NCBI GenBank assembly: GCA_947476465.1
Contig: CANJQN010000001.1
Location: forward strand, 124,001-188,000
Reading direction: 5' to 3'
DNA from: Comamonadaceae bacterium
GTDB taxonomy: Bacteria > Pseudomonadota > Gammaproteobacteria > Burkholderiales > Burkholderiaceae_C
DNA: 64,000 nucleotides
This document shows positions 8,879-16,743 of this stretch, piece after piece. The position numbers and the translations under genes are program-made. Position 1 is the stretch's first letter. Each line of letters begins with the position of its first letter. The notes below the pieces were generated by a model. It made no database searches. It was given only the letters and a program-made list of their open reading frames with translations, and was not told the DNA's origin.

Positions 8879-9205
8879 TCAGGTCGCCGGGAAAAAAGCG
8901 CAGGGCGCCAGGAACTGGTTCGACACACGTGCCAGGATCGGCTTTTCGGCCTCGCTCTCAGCGCGCCGGGCCTGCCACTGGGGGTCGGCCTGGAACGCGC
9001 TCCACTTGGCCTCGCGTTCGGCCATGTCCTTCCATTCGAGCAGGTACACCAGTTCGTGGTTGTCATTGCCCACCACCGTGGTCCAGAAACCCAGCGGCTT
9101 GATGCCGTACTTCTCGAAGAACCCCATTGTGTGGTTCTTGAAACGCTCCTGCAGTGCCGGCATGCGCCCGGGCGCGCAGTAGTAGGTGCGCATCTCGATG
9201 ATCAT
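8879..9205 (-). CDS. NIPSNAP family protein
   Basis: A 108-residue ferredoxin-like (dimeric alpha-beta barrel) protein. The opening MIIEMRTYYCAPGRMPALQERF, the central GFWTTVVGNDNHELVYLLEWKD and the trailing W-x-x-F segment are typical of NIPSNAP proteins. The family has no settled enzymatic role; bacterial members often sit in aromatic or fatty-acid catabolic operons. The stop codon abuts the GTG of the ligase gene. Upstream it is separated from the SDR gene by 72 nt that contain a GC-rich hairpin. Confidence 0.88.
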   Translation of the reverse strand: MIIEMRTYYCAPGRMPALQERFKNHTMGFFEKYGIKPLGFWTTVVGNDNHELVYLLEWKDMAEREAKWSAFQADPQWQARRAESEAEKPILARVSNQFLAPCAFFPAT

Positions 9206-9244
9206 GTGTCGTGTCTCCTGTTGGTGAGTTGGCCAGGTCTGGAT

Positions 9245-9260
9245 CCCCGCCTGCGCGGGG
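9245..9260. repeat. GC hairpin, REP-like half element
   Basis: CCCCGC-CTGC-GCGGGG forms a perfect 6-bp stem with a 4-nt loop between two genes of the same operon. The surrounding GGATCCCCGCCTGCGCGGGG closely matches the right half of the larger inverted element at 55072-55178. It may stabilise or attenuate the operon mRNA (inference). Confidence 0.6.
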
Positions 9261-9277
9261 GCGGCAACACCCTGGGG

Positions 9278-10177
9278 TCAGATGTCCAGCCAGGTGTCCC
9301 GGTCGATGCCCGCGTTCTTGCGGGAAAAGCGGATGATCTCCTCGATCTTGGGGCCCAGTTCCGCCGGATCCTTGCTGGCCGGCGTGATCGGGCCATGCTG
9401 CCAGCTCTCTGCGACGGCGTAGCCCCAGCCCCAGGCCTCGAACACCTTGCCGCTGACTTTCGCGCCTTGCGGGCTGGCCAGCCAAGTCACCAGCGCCGAG
9501 ATCCAGGCCGGGTCGCGCCGCTCGACCTGCTCGGGCGTCAACTCGCGCAGGCCCTGGGTCATGCGGGTTTCGGCGCGGGGCGCAATGGCGTTCACCGTCA
9601 CGCCATAGCGCGACAGCTCGCGCGCGGCCACGATCGACAGGCTGGCGATGCCGGCCTTGGCGGCGGCGTAGTTGGCCTGGCCGATGTTGCAGAACAGGCC
9701 CGAGTGCGAGGTGGTGTTGATGATGCGCGCGTCGACCTTCTTGCCCGCCTTGTGCTGCGCGCGCCAATGGTTTCCCGCGTGGTGCATGGGTGCGAAAGTG
9801 CCCTTCATGTGCACCTTGACCACCGAGTCCCACTCGTCTTCGGTCATGTTGATCAACATGCGGTCCCGCAGGATGCCCGCGTTGTTTACCAGGATGTCCA
9901 GGCCGCCGAACTCGCTCACGGCCTTGTCGACCATGGCCTTGGCACCAGCCCACTCGGCCACGTTGTTCGTGTCGACCACGGCCTTGCCGCCGCGCTCGCG
10001 GATCAGGGCGGCCACTTCCTCGGCGGGCGTCGCGTCGGCGCCAATGCCATCGGCGGAGCTGCCGAGGTCGTTGACCACGACCGCGGCGCCCTGTTCGGCC
10101 AGCATCAGCGCATGCGAGCGCCCGAGACCACGGCCGGCGCCCGTGACGATGGCGACACGTCCTTCACACAGTTTCAT
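9278..10177 (-). CDS. SDR oxidoreductase, (3R)-hydroxyacyl-CoA dehydrogenase-like
   Basis: A 299-residue classical short-chain dehydrogenase. The cofactor loop is VTGAGRGLGRSH; the strand VVVNDLG with Asp favours NAD. NNAGILRD and a Ser-Tyr-Lys triad (TTSHSG, then YAAAK) are intact. The VVNDLG signature is that of the dehydrogenase half of multifunctional beta-oxidation enzymes (MFE-2/FabG-like). A C-terminal extension of about 60 residues follows the usual SDR core. It lies between the acyl-CoA dehydrogenase and NIPSNAP genes on the minus strand. It is paralogous to the gene at 13105. In the Lva comparison it would occupy the LvaD place. Confidence 0.88.
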   Translation of the reverse strand: MKLCEGRVAIVTGAGRGLGRSHALMLAEQGAAVVVNDLGSSADGIGADATPAEEVAALIRERGGKAVVDTNNVAEWAGAKAMVDKAVSEFGGLDILVNNAGILRDRMLINMTEDEWDSVVKVHMKGTFAPMHHAGNHWRAQHKAGKKVDARIINTTSHSGLFCNIGQANYAAAKAGIASLSIVAARELSRYGVTVNAIAPRAETRMTQGLRELTPEQVERRDPAWISALVTWLASPQGAKVSGKVFEAWGWGYAVAESWQHGPITPASKDPAELGPKIEEIIRFSRKNAGIDRDTWLDI

Positions 10178-10235
10178 CTTTGACTTTCTTGGCCCTTCAG
10201 GCCCTTTTGCTGCGCATGCGCCCCTGGCCGGTCGA

Positions 10236-11399
10236 TCAATACGACTTTGGCAGGCCCAGCACCTTCTCCGCGATGAACGAGAGAATCAGCTGGGTGGACA
10301 CCGGCGCCAGGCGGGGCAGCATCGCCTCCCGGAAATAGCGCTCGACGTGATATTCCTTGGCGTAGCCCATGCCGCCATGCGTCAGGATCGCCTGCTCGGC
10401 GGCGCGAAAGCCCGCCTCGGCGCAGAAGAACTTGGCCGCATTGGCCTCGGCGCCGCACTCGCGGCCCTGGTCATACAGCCATGCGGCCCGCCGATACATC
10501 AAGGTGCCGGCCTCCAGGTCGACCCAGCGTTCGGCCAGCGGATGCTGGATCCCCTGGTTCTTGCCGATCGGGCGGTCGAACACGATGCGCTCACCGGCGT
10601 AGCGGGCGGCCCGCCGCAGGGCAACGCGGCCCAGGCCGGTGGCCTCGGCGGCCAGCAGGCAGCGCTCGGGGTTCAGGCCGTGCAGGATGTAGCTGAAGCC
10701 CTTGCCTTCCTCGCCGATGCGGTCTTCGACCGGAATCTCGAGGTTGTCGATGAAGATCTGGTTAGAGTCCACCGCCTTGCGGCCCATCTTTTCAATCTCC
10801 CGCACCTCGATGCGGCTGCGGTTCAGGTCGGTATAGAACAGTGTCAGGCCATGTGTTCCCTTGGATTCCTCGACCGGCGTCGTGCGCACCAGCAGCAGTA
10901 TCTTGTGCGCCACCTGGGCGGTAGAGGTCCAGATCTTCTGCCCATTGACCACATAGTGGTCGCCTTTGCGCACCGCCATGGTCTTGAGCTTGAGCGTGTT
11001 CAGGCCGGTGTTGGGCTCGGTCACGCCGAAGCAGGCCTTGGCCTCACCCTGGATGATGGGCGGCAGCCATCGGCGCTTTTGTTCGTCGTTGCCATGCACA
11101 ACAACCGGGTGCAGGCCGAACACGTTCATGTGGATGGCCGATGCGCCCGACATGCCGGCGCCCGAGCCGGACACCGCCTCCAGCATCAGGCAGGCTTCGA
11201 AGATTCCCAGGCCGGCGCCGCCGTATTCCTGCGGCATGGCGATGCCCAGCCAGCCCGCCTTGGCCATGGCCCCGTAGAAGTCCTCGGGGAAGCCGCCTTC
11301 GCGGTCCTTGCGCAGCCAGTAGTCGTCGTCAAAGTCAGCGCAGATGGTTCCAACGGCATCCTGGATGGCACGCTGGTCGTCGGTCAGGTCGAAGTTCAT
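10236..11399 (-). CDS. Acyl-CoA dehydrogenase
   Basis: A 387-residue FAD enzyme that oxidises an acyl-CoA (or processes a 4-phosphoacyl-CoA if LvaC-like). Visible are the N-terminal helical domain (GFPEDFYGAMAKAGWLGIAMPQEYGG), the FAD-contact strands FGVTEPNTGLNTLKL and WTSTAQVAH, and the C-terminal ILTHGGMGYAKEYHVERYFR. The usual C-terminal YEGT-type catalytic segment is replaced by LAPVSTQL, so the catalytic base is probably elsewhere. First structural gene after the MarR gene on the minus strand. The 102-nt gap holds a CRP-like site and a MarR-core motif. Confidence 0.92.
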   Translation of the reverse strand: MNFDLTDDQRAIQDAVGTICADFDDDYWLRKDREGGFPEDFYGAMAKAGWLGIAMPQEYGGAGLGIFEACLMLEAVSGSGAGMSGASAIHMNVFGLHPVVVHGNDEQKRRWLPPIIQGEAKACFGVTEPNTGLNTLKLKTMAVRKGDHYVVNGQKIWTSTAQVAHKILLLVRTTPVEESKGTHGLTLFYTDLNRSRIEVREIEKMGRKAVDSNQIFIDNLEIPVEDRIGEEGKGFSYILHGLNPERCLLAAEATGLGRVALRRAARYAGERIVFDRPIGKNQGIQHPLAERWVDLEAGTLMYRRAAWLYDQGRECGAEANAAKFFCAEAGFRAAEQAILTHGGMGYAKEYHVERYFREAMLPRLAPVSTQLILSFIAEKVLGLPKSY

Positions 11400-11428
11400 G
11401 GGTGTTTTTCCTGGGAACTGAGGAGACT

Positions 11429-11444
11429 CGTGATTTTGATCACA
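11429..11444. promoter_or_regulatory. CRP-like site CGTGA-N6-TCACA
   Basis: The sequence matches the enteric CRP consensus TGTGA-N6-TCACA at 9 of 10 half-site positions. It sits 30-45 nt upstream of the acyl-CoA dehydrogenase start. Whether this organism uses such a site is unknown. Confidence 0.35.
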
Positions 11445-11451
11445 AGGTTAT

Positions 11452-11462
11452 CGTACGGTAGC
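11452..11462. promoter_or_regulatory. MarR-core motif CGTACGGTAGC upstream of acyl-CoA dehydrogenase
   Basis: Part of a 14-nt near-palindrome, GTACGGTAGCATAC (10 of 14 symmetric positions), in the gap between the MarR gene and the operon it precedes. A related core TACGCTAG is found ahead of the MarR gene itself (12097-12109) and ahead of the second MarR gene (18543-18554). Confidence 0.4.
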
Positions 11463-11501
11463 ATACCGGAATTTTTTTGCCCCGGTTCGGAGGCATGGCG
11501 C

Positions 11502-12041
11502 TCAAGACTGGTTCTTGAACCCGTTCTTGATTTCGAGCAGGTTGGTCTTGACCAGCGCGAGGTTGTCCACCAGCGCATGGCGCGCCTCGACGCTCAGGCC
11601 CTTGAGCATGCGCTCACTCATGTCATGGCCGTGGGTGCGCATCTCGACAATCATGCGCGAGCCGTTGGCGGTCAGGTGAATGCGCTTGACGCGGCGGTCG
11701 GAGTCGTCGGGCCGGCGCTCGATGAAGCCCGACGCCTCAAGGCGGTCCAGCAGGCCGCCCAGGGCGGCCTTGCCCAGGTCCAGCAAGTTGGCCAGGTCGC
11801 TTTGGATCATGCCGTCTTGCCGGGACAGGTGCGCCAGGATCCACCACTGCGAGCGGGTCAGGCCGAAGGGACGCATGACCTCGTCGAACACGATGCGCCG
11901 CAGGCGCGACACGTCGTGCATCAGGAAGCCGAGCCGGGCGTCCCAGTTGATTTGCTCGGGCGGCCGGGTCGACCGCAGCGGAACGGTGGATGCGACGGGC
12001 GAGGCGGCTGCCTTGCGCGCCGCCGCGGCGGTTTTTGTCAA
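11502..12041 (-). CDS. MarR-family regulator of the acyl-CoA catabolic operon
   Basis: A 179-residue protein. The start is a TTG at 12041 preceded by AGGAGG seven bases upstream; no upstream ATG in this frame has a comparable site. A basic, Ala-rich N-terminal tail of about 30 residues precedes the dimerisation helix and winged helix-turn-helix (RSQWWILAHLSRQDGMIQSDLANLLDLGK, then RRPDDSDRRVKRIHLT wing). MarR proteins in such places usually repress until a CoA thioester or aromatic acid binds. It is transcribed in the same direction as the acyl-CoA dehydrogenase operon. A paralogue with the same tail style is at 17871. Confidence 0.9.
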   Translation of the reverse strand: MTKTAAAARKAAASPVASTVPLRSTRPPEQINWDARLGFLMHDVSRLRRIVFDEVMRPFGLTRSQWWILAHLSRQDGMIQSDLANLLDLGKAALGGLLDRLEASGFIERRPDDSDRRVKRIHLTANGSRMIVEMRTHGHDMSERMLKGLSVEARHALVDNLALVKTNLLEIKNGFKNQS

Positions 12042-12096
12042 ATCAGAACCTCCTGGGCCGCATTGGCGGGATGTCCCGATACGGCTGATTTTTGAT

Positions 12097-12109
12097 TGTA
12101 CGCTAGCGG
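12097..12109. promoter_or_regulatory. MarR-core motif TGTACGCTAGCGG upstream of the MarR gene
   Basis: It lies about 56-68 nt before the TTG start and shares TACG-S-TAGC with 11452-11462 and TACGCTAG with 18543-18554. This is consistent with autoregulation. Confidence 0.4.
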
Positions 12110-12133
12110 CACACTTTGCCCGGTGCGCGGGCC

Positions 12134-13027
12134 TCAACGCCCACTCAGGCGCGTTCCCCACAACACCAGCACAAAGCCGATCACATGCCACACGGTCAGC
12201 GGTTCGCCCAGAAACAGCACCGCCACGGCCACCCCAAACAGCGGCATCCAGTACGTCCAGACCGACGCACGGGCCATGCCCACGATGCCGATGGCGCGAT
12301 TCCACATCAGATTGCCCATGCCAGAGACGACCGCTCCGGACAAGAGAGCCAACACCCAGAGCCATGGCGAACCAGCCCCCTGCGGCCATTGCCCGCTCCA
12401 TACGGACTCCGCGCCCAGATGGACAAAGAGGAGCAGCCCTCCAATGACGTGGATGGTGAGGCTGATGGTCACAGCGTCGATCTCGACCGCAAGCCGCTGG
12501 ATCATGGCGCCGCCTGCCACAAACGTGATCGTGGAGATCAGCATCATCAAGTCGCCCACGCCGCCATGGCGCAGGTCGGCGCCCGGCCGCATCAGGATCA
12601 CCAGGCTTACGCCGACCATCCCGATCGCGATGCCCAGCATGCGCCGTCCCTTGAGGCGCTCGCGCAGAAACAACCATGCCAACAAAGATCCAAACAGCGC
12701 GTTGGTGGCGCTCATGAGCGTGCCGTTCGTCGCGGTGCTGCGCGCAATGCCGCCGAGGAAGAAAATCTGGTTCAAATACACCATCATGAAGCCACAGACC
12801 AGCAGATGACCCCACTGTCGGGTTGTGATCTGTTTGACCGGCGCTCTGCGCAGCAGAAACAGGGCCAGTGCGCATGAAGCGCCCAACATTCTCAGCGTCG
12901 ACAGCAGCACCGGGTCGAACGAGCCGGTCAGCCACTTCATCAGCGGGACGTTGCAGCCCCACATGGCGACTGCTGCAAAAAGCATCGCATTGGCCTTGGC
13001 CGAAACAGGTGAAGCGGCAGCGGTCAT
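12134..13027 (-). CDS. EamA-family (drug/metabolite transporter) permease
   Basis: A 297-residue inner-membrane protein with about ten hydrophobic segments arranged as two EamA repeats (for example MLFAAVAMWGCNVPLMKWL at the N-terminus and WMPLFGVAVAVLFLGEPLTV near the C-terminus). The GxxNLMWNRAIG and FLGEPLT motifs are typical of DMT exporters. The substrate is unknown. It ends 93 nt before the start of the MarR gene. It begins 77 nt after the stop of the SDR gene upstream, with a long inverted repeat in between that may separate transcription units. Confidence 0.9.
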   Translation of the reverse strand: MTAAASPVSAKANAMLFAAVAMWGCNVPLMKWLTGSFDPVLLSTLRMLGASCALALFLLRRAPVKQITTRQWGHLLVCGFMMVYLNQIFFLGGIARSTATNGTLMSATNALFGSLLAWLFLRERLKGRRMLGIAIGMVGVSLVILMRPGADLRHGGVGDLMMLISTITFVAGGAMIQRLAVEIDAVTISLTIHVIGGLLLFVHLGAESVWSGQWPQGAGSPWLWVLALLSGAVVSGMGNLMWNRAIGIVGMARASVWTYWMPLFGVAVAVLFLGEPLTVWHVIGFVLVLWGTRLSGR

Positions 13028-13050
13028 GCTAAGACTCTACAGCGCGCCGC

Positions 13051-13106
13051 GACCTCTGCGGCAGCATGGCTGGCGCGGCATCCGCGGTCATTCGTCGGCA
13101 GAGGTC
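13051..13106. terminator. Long inverted repeat, possible terminator of the SDR gene
   Basis: GACCTCTGC at 13051-13059 and GCAGAGGTC at 13098-13106 are exact complements flanking a 38-nt loop. The right arm overlaps the SDR stop codon. No U-tract follows, so a Rho-independent terminator is uncertain. It could also be a transcript-stabilising stem. Confidence 0.35.
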
Positions 13107-14019
13107 AGACTGGATCCCAGGAGAACACGTCGCGCGATTTGTCCAGCGGGAAGAACGAGGGCTGCATCATGGGCAGGGCCACTTCCAGGCAGGTCTCGAC
13201 GGTCCAGCCCTCACCCCGGTGGGCCGTGCGGATCGGGCGCGGCTGCGAGAACAGGTAGATCTCGTTGTTGCGCACGCCGAAAATCTGCCCGGTGACGGTC
13301 TTGGCGGCGTCGGTCAGCAGAGCGCAGGTGAACGGCGCGATCTTGGCGGCTTCAAGGCGCTGGTTGACCTTCATGCGGGCCGCGCCCTCGGGCGTGTCGC
13401 TGGGGATGGTGTTGACCATGCGGGTGAAGGCGAAGGGCGCCAGGCAGTTGGAGCGCACGCCGAACTTCTCCATGTCGAGCGCGATGGACTTGGACAGGCC
13501 GACGATCCCCATCTTGGCGGCGCAGTAATTGACCTGGCCAAAGTTGCCGATCAGGCCGGAAGTGGAGGTCATGTGCACGAAGGCGCCGGCGCCTTCGGTC
13601 TTGAAGTGCGGCGCGGCGGCGCGCGACATGTTGAACGAGCCCTTGAGGTGCACCTTGATCACCGCGTCGAAGTCTTCCTCGGTCATGCGGTGGAAGATCA
13701 CGTCACGCAGGTTGCCGGCGTTGTTGACCACGCCGTCGACGCGGCCATAGGTGTCCACGGCTTGCGCAATGATGGCCTGGGCCGACTTCCATTCGGCCAC
13801 GCTCTCGGTGTTGGCCACCGCCTCGCCGCCGGCGGCCTTGATCTCGTCGACGGCCCGCTGCGCCGGGCCGGCGCTGCCGCCCGAGCCGTCGATGTTCACG
13901 CCCAGGTCGTTGACGACCACCTTGGCGCCCTGCCTGGCCGCCTCCAGGGCGATTTCCTTGCCGACGCCAGCGCCGGCGCCCGTGACCACGATGACCTTGC
14001 CTTCCAGCAATTTCGACAT
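13105..14019 (-). CDS. SDR oxidoreductase, (3R)-hydroxyacyl-CoA dehydrogenase-like
   Basis: A 304-residue protein. The start at 14019 (MSKLLEGK) was chosen because AGGAG lies seven bases upstream; an in-frame ATG at 14049 is weaker. Seen are VTGAGAGVGKE, VVVNDLGVNID, NNAGNLRD and the Ser-Tyr-Lys triad (TSTSG, YCAAK). Like the gene at 9278 it carries the VVNDLG signature of MFE-2-type hydroxyacyl-CoA dehydrogenases and a C-terminal extension. It is transcribed alone or with EamA and is divergent from the DUF2889 gene. Confidence 0.88.
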   Translation of the reverse strand: MSKLLEGKVIVVTGAGAGVGKEIALEAARQGAKVVVNDLGVNIDGSGGSAGPAQRAVDEIKAAGGEAVANTESVAEWKSAQAIIAQAVDTYGRVDGVVNNAGNLRDVIFHRMTEEDFDAVIKVHLKGSFNMSRAAAPHFKTEGAGAFVHMTSTSGLIGNFGQVNYCAAKMGIVGLSKSIALDMEKFGVRSNCLAPFAFTRMVNTIPSDTPEGAARMKVNQRLEAAKIAPFTCALLTDAAKTVTGQIFGVRNNEIYLFSQPRPIRTAHRGEGWTVETCLEVALPMMQPSFFPLDKSRDVFSWDPV

Positions 14020-14081
14020 ATCCACACTCCTGATGCGCCCAACGGGCAAGGTTATTTTGCAGCAGCCGCGCCGCGCTTCGT

Positions 14082-14714
14082 ATGCAACAATATTATATGT
14101 CTATGCATCACTCCGACCCTCAGGGCAAGCCCGACGTACCGGCGGTCACCCGCGAGCGACTTCACACCCGTACGATCGTGTTTGAAGGCTTTGCCCGAAG
14201 CGACGGGCTGTGGGACGTGGAAGGCTCCTTGCTTGATACCAAGCAGGTCACCTGGGAGCGCATCAACATGCCTGCTTACCCGCCCGGCGCGCCGGTGCAC
14301 CACATGAAAGTGCTGGTCACGTTCGACGACCACCTGACGGTGGTCGCCATCAGCAGCGAACTGCCCACGACACCCCATGACGACTGCCAGAAGACCGGCG
14401 ACCCGCTGCAAAAGCTGGTCGGCCAGCGCGTCGGCCGAGGCTGGCGCCGCGCGATCGAGTCCGCGATGGGCGGCACCGCAGGCTGCACCCACCTGCGCGA
14501 GCTGATGATGGGCCTGGCGACCGGCGCCATCCAGGCGATCGGCGGCATCCGCGATCAGCGCAGACGAAAGCGGGGGCTGCCGCCCATGCAACCCGACGAC
14601 GAGGCACCGCATTTCATCGGTGGTTGCCTGGCCTGGCGGCGCGACGGCCCGGCGACGCAGCGTTACTTTCCGCAATTCGCCATCTTTCCTGTGGACGACA
14701 AGGAGGGTTCGTGA
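14082..14714 (+). CDS. DUF2889 domain protein
   Basis: A 210-residue soluble protein. HTRTIVFEGFARSDGLWDVEGSLLDTK, PVHHMKVLVTFDDHLTVVAISS and a C-terminal region with GCTHLRELMMGLAT are the conserved blocks of DUF2889. The Cys-Thr-His and earlier His residues could bind a metal (inference). The family has no known function but recurs near acyl-CoA genes. Starts at 14082, 14097 or 14103 are possible. It is divergent from the SDR gene. Its stop overlaps the GTG of the next small gene (GTGA). Confidence 0.8.
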   Translation: MQQYYMSMHHSDPQGKPDVPAVTRERLHTRTIVFEGFARSDGLWDVEGSLLDTKQVTWERINMPAYPPGAPVHHMKVLVTFDDHLTVVAISSELPTTPHDDCQKTGDPLQKLVGQRVGRGWRRAIESAMGGTAGCTHLRELMMGLATGAIQAIGGIRDQRRRKRGLPPMQPDDEAPHFIGGCLAWRRDGPATQRYFPQFAIFPVDDKEGS

Positions 14715-14983
14715 CCGCGCCCGTGCCGGCGCGATGCGACGGGCCCGCGGCGGTCATGTCCACCTCCGCCTCGTGCGCACCAGCACTGTGCGTCACGCGG
14801 TTCGCCGCTTGGCTCGCCGAACTGCATCGGCTGGCTGGCGCGGAAGAGATCGATTGGGTGGTCGACGGCAGCGGCGCGACCCACCGCGAAGCGTTCGACG
14901 CCGGCCACGCGCCTGCGCAAGAGATGGTCGGCCTGCGTGACATGGCGCAGTGGCGCGGCTGCGGTTGCGGCGCTGGCGGCTGA
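14711..14983 (+). CDS. Small hypothetical protein translationally coupled to DUF2889
   Basis: A 90-residue frame starting with GTG at 14711, four bases after a strong AAGGAGG site (14700-14706) and overlapping the DUF2889 stop. The protein has a central acidic helix-like part (FAAWLAELHRLAGAEEIDWVVDG) and a Cys/Gly-rich tail ending RGCGCGAGG, with two Cys separated by Gly. No family is recognised. The strong ribosome site and coupling are the main reasons to accept it. A role with the DUF2889 protein is inference. Confidence 0.55.
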   Translation: MTAPVPARCDGPAAVMSTSASCAPALCVTRFAAWLAELHRLAGAEEIDWVVDGSGATHREAFDAGHAPAQEMVGLRDMAQWRGCGCGAGG

Positions 14984-15039
14984 GCCGAGCCTTCAGGCTT
15001 CCGGCTCTCCCCGCACTGAAGCGACAGCGCAAGCCCGGT

Positions 15040-16575
15040 CTACGGGTTCAATGCCTTGCGCAGCTCACGCCGCAGCAGCTTGCCTTGCGCGCTGTACGGC
15101 AAGCTGGCCACCAGCCGGATGTCACGCGGACGCTTGACGCGGCCCAAGCGCTCCAGGGCCCAGGCCTCGATGCGTTCGCGCAGAGCGGCCGGATCGGCGG
15201 CCGGGTCGCGCGGCACGACAAAGGCCACCGGCTTTTCGCCGAAGTCGGGATCGGGCGCGCCGACCACCGCCACTTCGGCGATGTCCGGCATTTCCATGAG
15301 GGCGCCTTCCAGCTCCTGCGGATAGATGTTCACCCCGCCGGAGATGATCATGTCGTCCAGCCGGTCGGTGAGAAAGAGGTAGCCGTCGGCGTCCACATAG
15401 CCCACGTCACCAAAGGTCTGAAAGCCCTGGCTGCTGGTTCGCGCGGCGGTCTTGTCGGGCGCGTTGTGGTACTGGAAGGGCGCAATGCCCGAAAAGAAGA
15501 TGCGGCCGGTCTGGCCGGCGGGCAATTCCTCGTCGTTATCCCCCAGCACATGCAGCCGGCCCTTGCGCACCCGCCCCACGGAGCCGGGATGGGTTAGCCA
15601 CTCGGCTGAGTTCAGCGCCGTCAGGCCCACGCCTTCGCTGCCGGAGTAGTACTCCTCCAGGATCGGGCCCCACCAGTCGATCATGGCGCGCTTGAGCGGA
15701 ACCGGGCACGGCGCGGCCGAATGCAAGGCCACCCGGTGATCGGGCGCGCGAAAGGCCCGGCGGCGGGCCTCCGGCAAGGCCAGCAAGCGGTTGAACATGG
15801 TGGGCACCCACTGCGAATGCGTGATGCGCTCGCGCTCGACGATGTCCAGCGCCTGCTGCGCATCGAAGCGCTGCATCACAAACACCGAGCCGCCGGCGGC
15901 CAGGAAGGCCAGCCCGAAGCGCAGCGGCGCCGCGTGGTACAGCGGCGCGGTGGACAGATAGCGCGAGTCGGCGGTGACGTCGAACATGGCCACCAGGTCC
16001 GCCGCGAAAGGCGGACAGGGCAGGCGGTGCGCCGGCAAGGCACGCCACACACCCTTGGGCTTGCCGGTGGTGCCCGAGGTGTACATCATCAGCGCGCCCG
16101 AAGCCTCGTCGTCCAACGGCGTGGCCGCAGCTTGCGCCAGCAGGGGCTCGAGCTCAGTGAAGCCCGGCAGCGATCCGCGCACGGACAACCAGCGCGGCTG
16201 CGGCGTCACCAGCGAGGGCAGGCGCGCCATCGGCGCGCAGTGCGCGGCGTTGACCACCACCACCGAGGCGGTGCAATCTTGGACAACATAGGCGGCGTCT
16301 TCGGGGGAACCGGTCGACGGAATGGGCGTGAGGTAAGCGCCAATGCGATAGGCCGCCCAGACCAGGGCGAAGGCCACCACGTCGTTGCCCACCACGATGG
16401 CCACATGGTCACCACGCCGAACGCCCTGCGCACGCAGCACATGCGCCATGCGGTTGGACAATGCCTCCAGCTCGCCGTAGGAGGTGTCGACGCCGTCGCA
16501 GCGCACCGCCAGCCGCGCCGGGTCGTGCGCGGCCCACAGGCGCAGATCGAGCTCCTGGTGCGCGGCCTGGGTCAT
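15040..16575 (-). CDS. AMP-forming acyl-CoA synthetase
   Basis: A 511-residue adenylate-forming ligase. It has the phosphate loop MYTSGTTGKPKGV, YYSGSEGVG, GDVGYVDADGYLFLTDR and the C-terminal catalytic lysine motif YSAQGKLLRREL. It closely resembles the ligase at 7334 in layout (for example RAMIDWWGPI and EYY-GSE in both), so the two are probably paralogues. The start ATG lies inside the 86-bp tandem repeat. The Bug receptor gene on the same strand ends 168 nt upstream, and both may be one transcription unit under the MarR gene at 17871. Confidence 0.92.
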   Translation of the reverse strand: MTQAAHQELDLRLWAAHDPARLAVRCDGVDTSYGELEALSNRMAHVLRAQGVRRGDHVAIVVGNDVVAFALVWAAYRIGAYLTPIPSTGSPEDAAYVVQDCTASVVVVNAAHCAPMARLPSLVTPQPRWLSVRGSLPGFTELEPLLAQAAATPLDDEASGALMMYTSGTTGKPKGVWRALPAHRLPCPPFAADLVAMFDVTADSRYLSTAPLYHAAPLRFGLAFLAAGGSVFVMQRFDAQQALDIVERERITHSQWVPTMFNRLLALPEARRRAFRAPDHRVALHSAAPCPVPLKRAMIDWWGPILEEYYSGSEGVGLTALNSAEWLTHPGSVGRVRKGRLHVLGDNDEELPAGQTGRIFFSGIAPFQYHNAPDKTAARTSSQGFQTFGDVGYVDADGYLFLTDRLDDMIISGGVNIYPQELEGALMEMPDIAEVAVVGAPDPDFGEKPVAFVVPRDPAADPAALRERIEAWALERLGRVKRPRDIRLVASLPYSAQGKLLRRELRKALNP

Positions 16576-16743
16576 TCGACCCCCACGCTCGGCACTGCGT
16601 GTCCGTCGCTGCCCCCCAAGGGGGCGCGAGCTTGCTTGAGGCGGCTCGGCGCGGCGCTCATTCGACCCCCACGCTCGGCACTGCGTGTCCGTCGCTGCCC
16701 CCCAAGGGGGCGCGAGCTTGCTTGAGGCGGCTCGGCGCGGCGC
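16572..16743. repeat. 86-bp tandem duplication between Bug receptor and ligase genes
   Basis: Two identical 86-bp units (16572-16657 and 16658-16743) are followed by ten bases of a third. Each unit contains the GTCGAATG sequence that forms the end of the receptor gene and the start of the ligase gene, and a C-run/G-run hairpin (CCCCCCAAGGGGG). Part of the unit (CCCACGCTCGGCACTGCG) recurs at 55870-55890. Confidence 0.9.

Noticed and set aside
7511..10183. 890-codon plus-strand open frame
   Set aside because: It lies wholly opposite the ligase, NIPSNAP and SDR genes; low-complexity His/Arg/Gly composition and no motif.
9672..12095. 807-codon plus-strand open frame
   Set aside because: Antisense shadow of the SDR, acyl-CoA dehydrogenase and MarR genes.
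11502..12962. A 486-codon frame joining MarR with upstream sequence
   Set aside because: The upstream part overlaps the EamA gene in another frame; a TTG with AGGAGG at 12041 gives a normal-length MarR protein.
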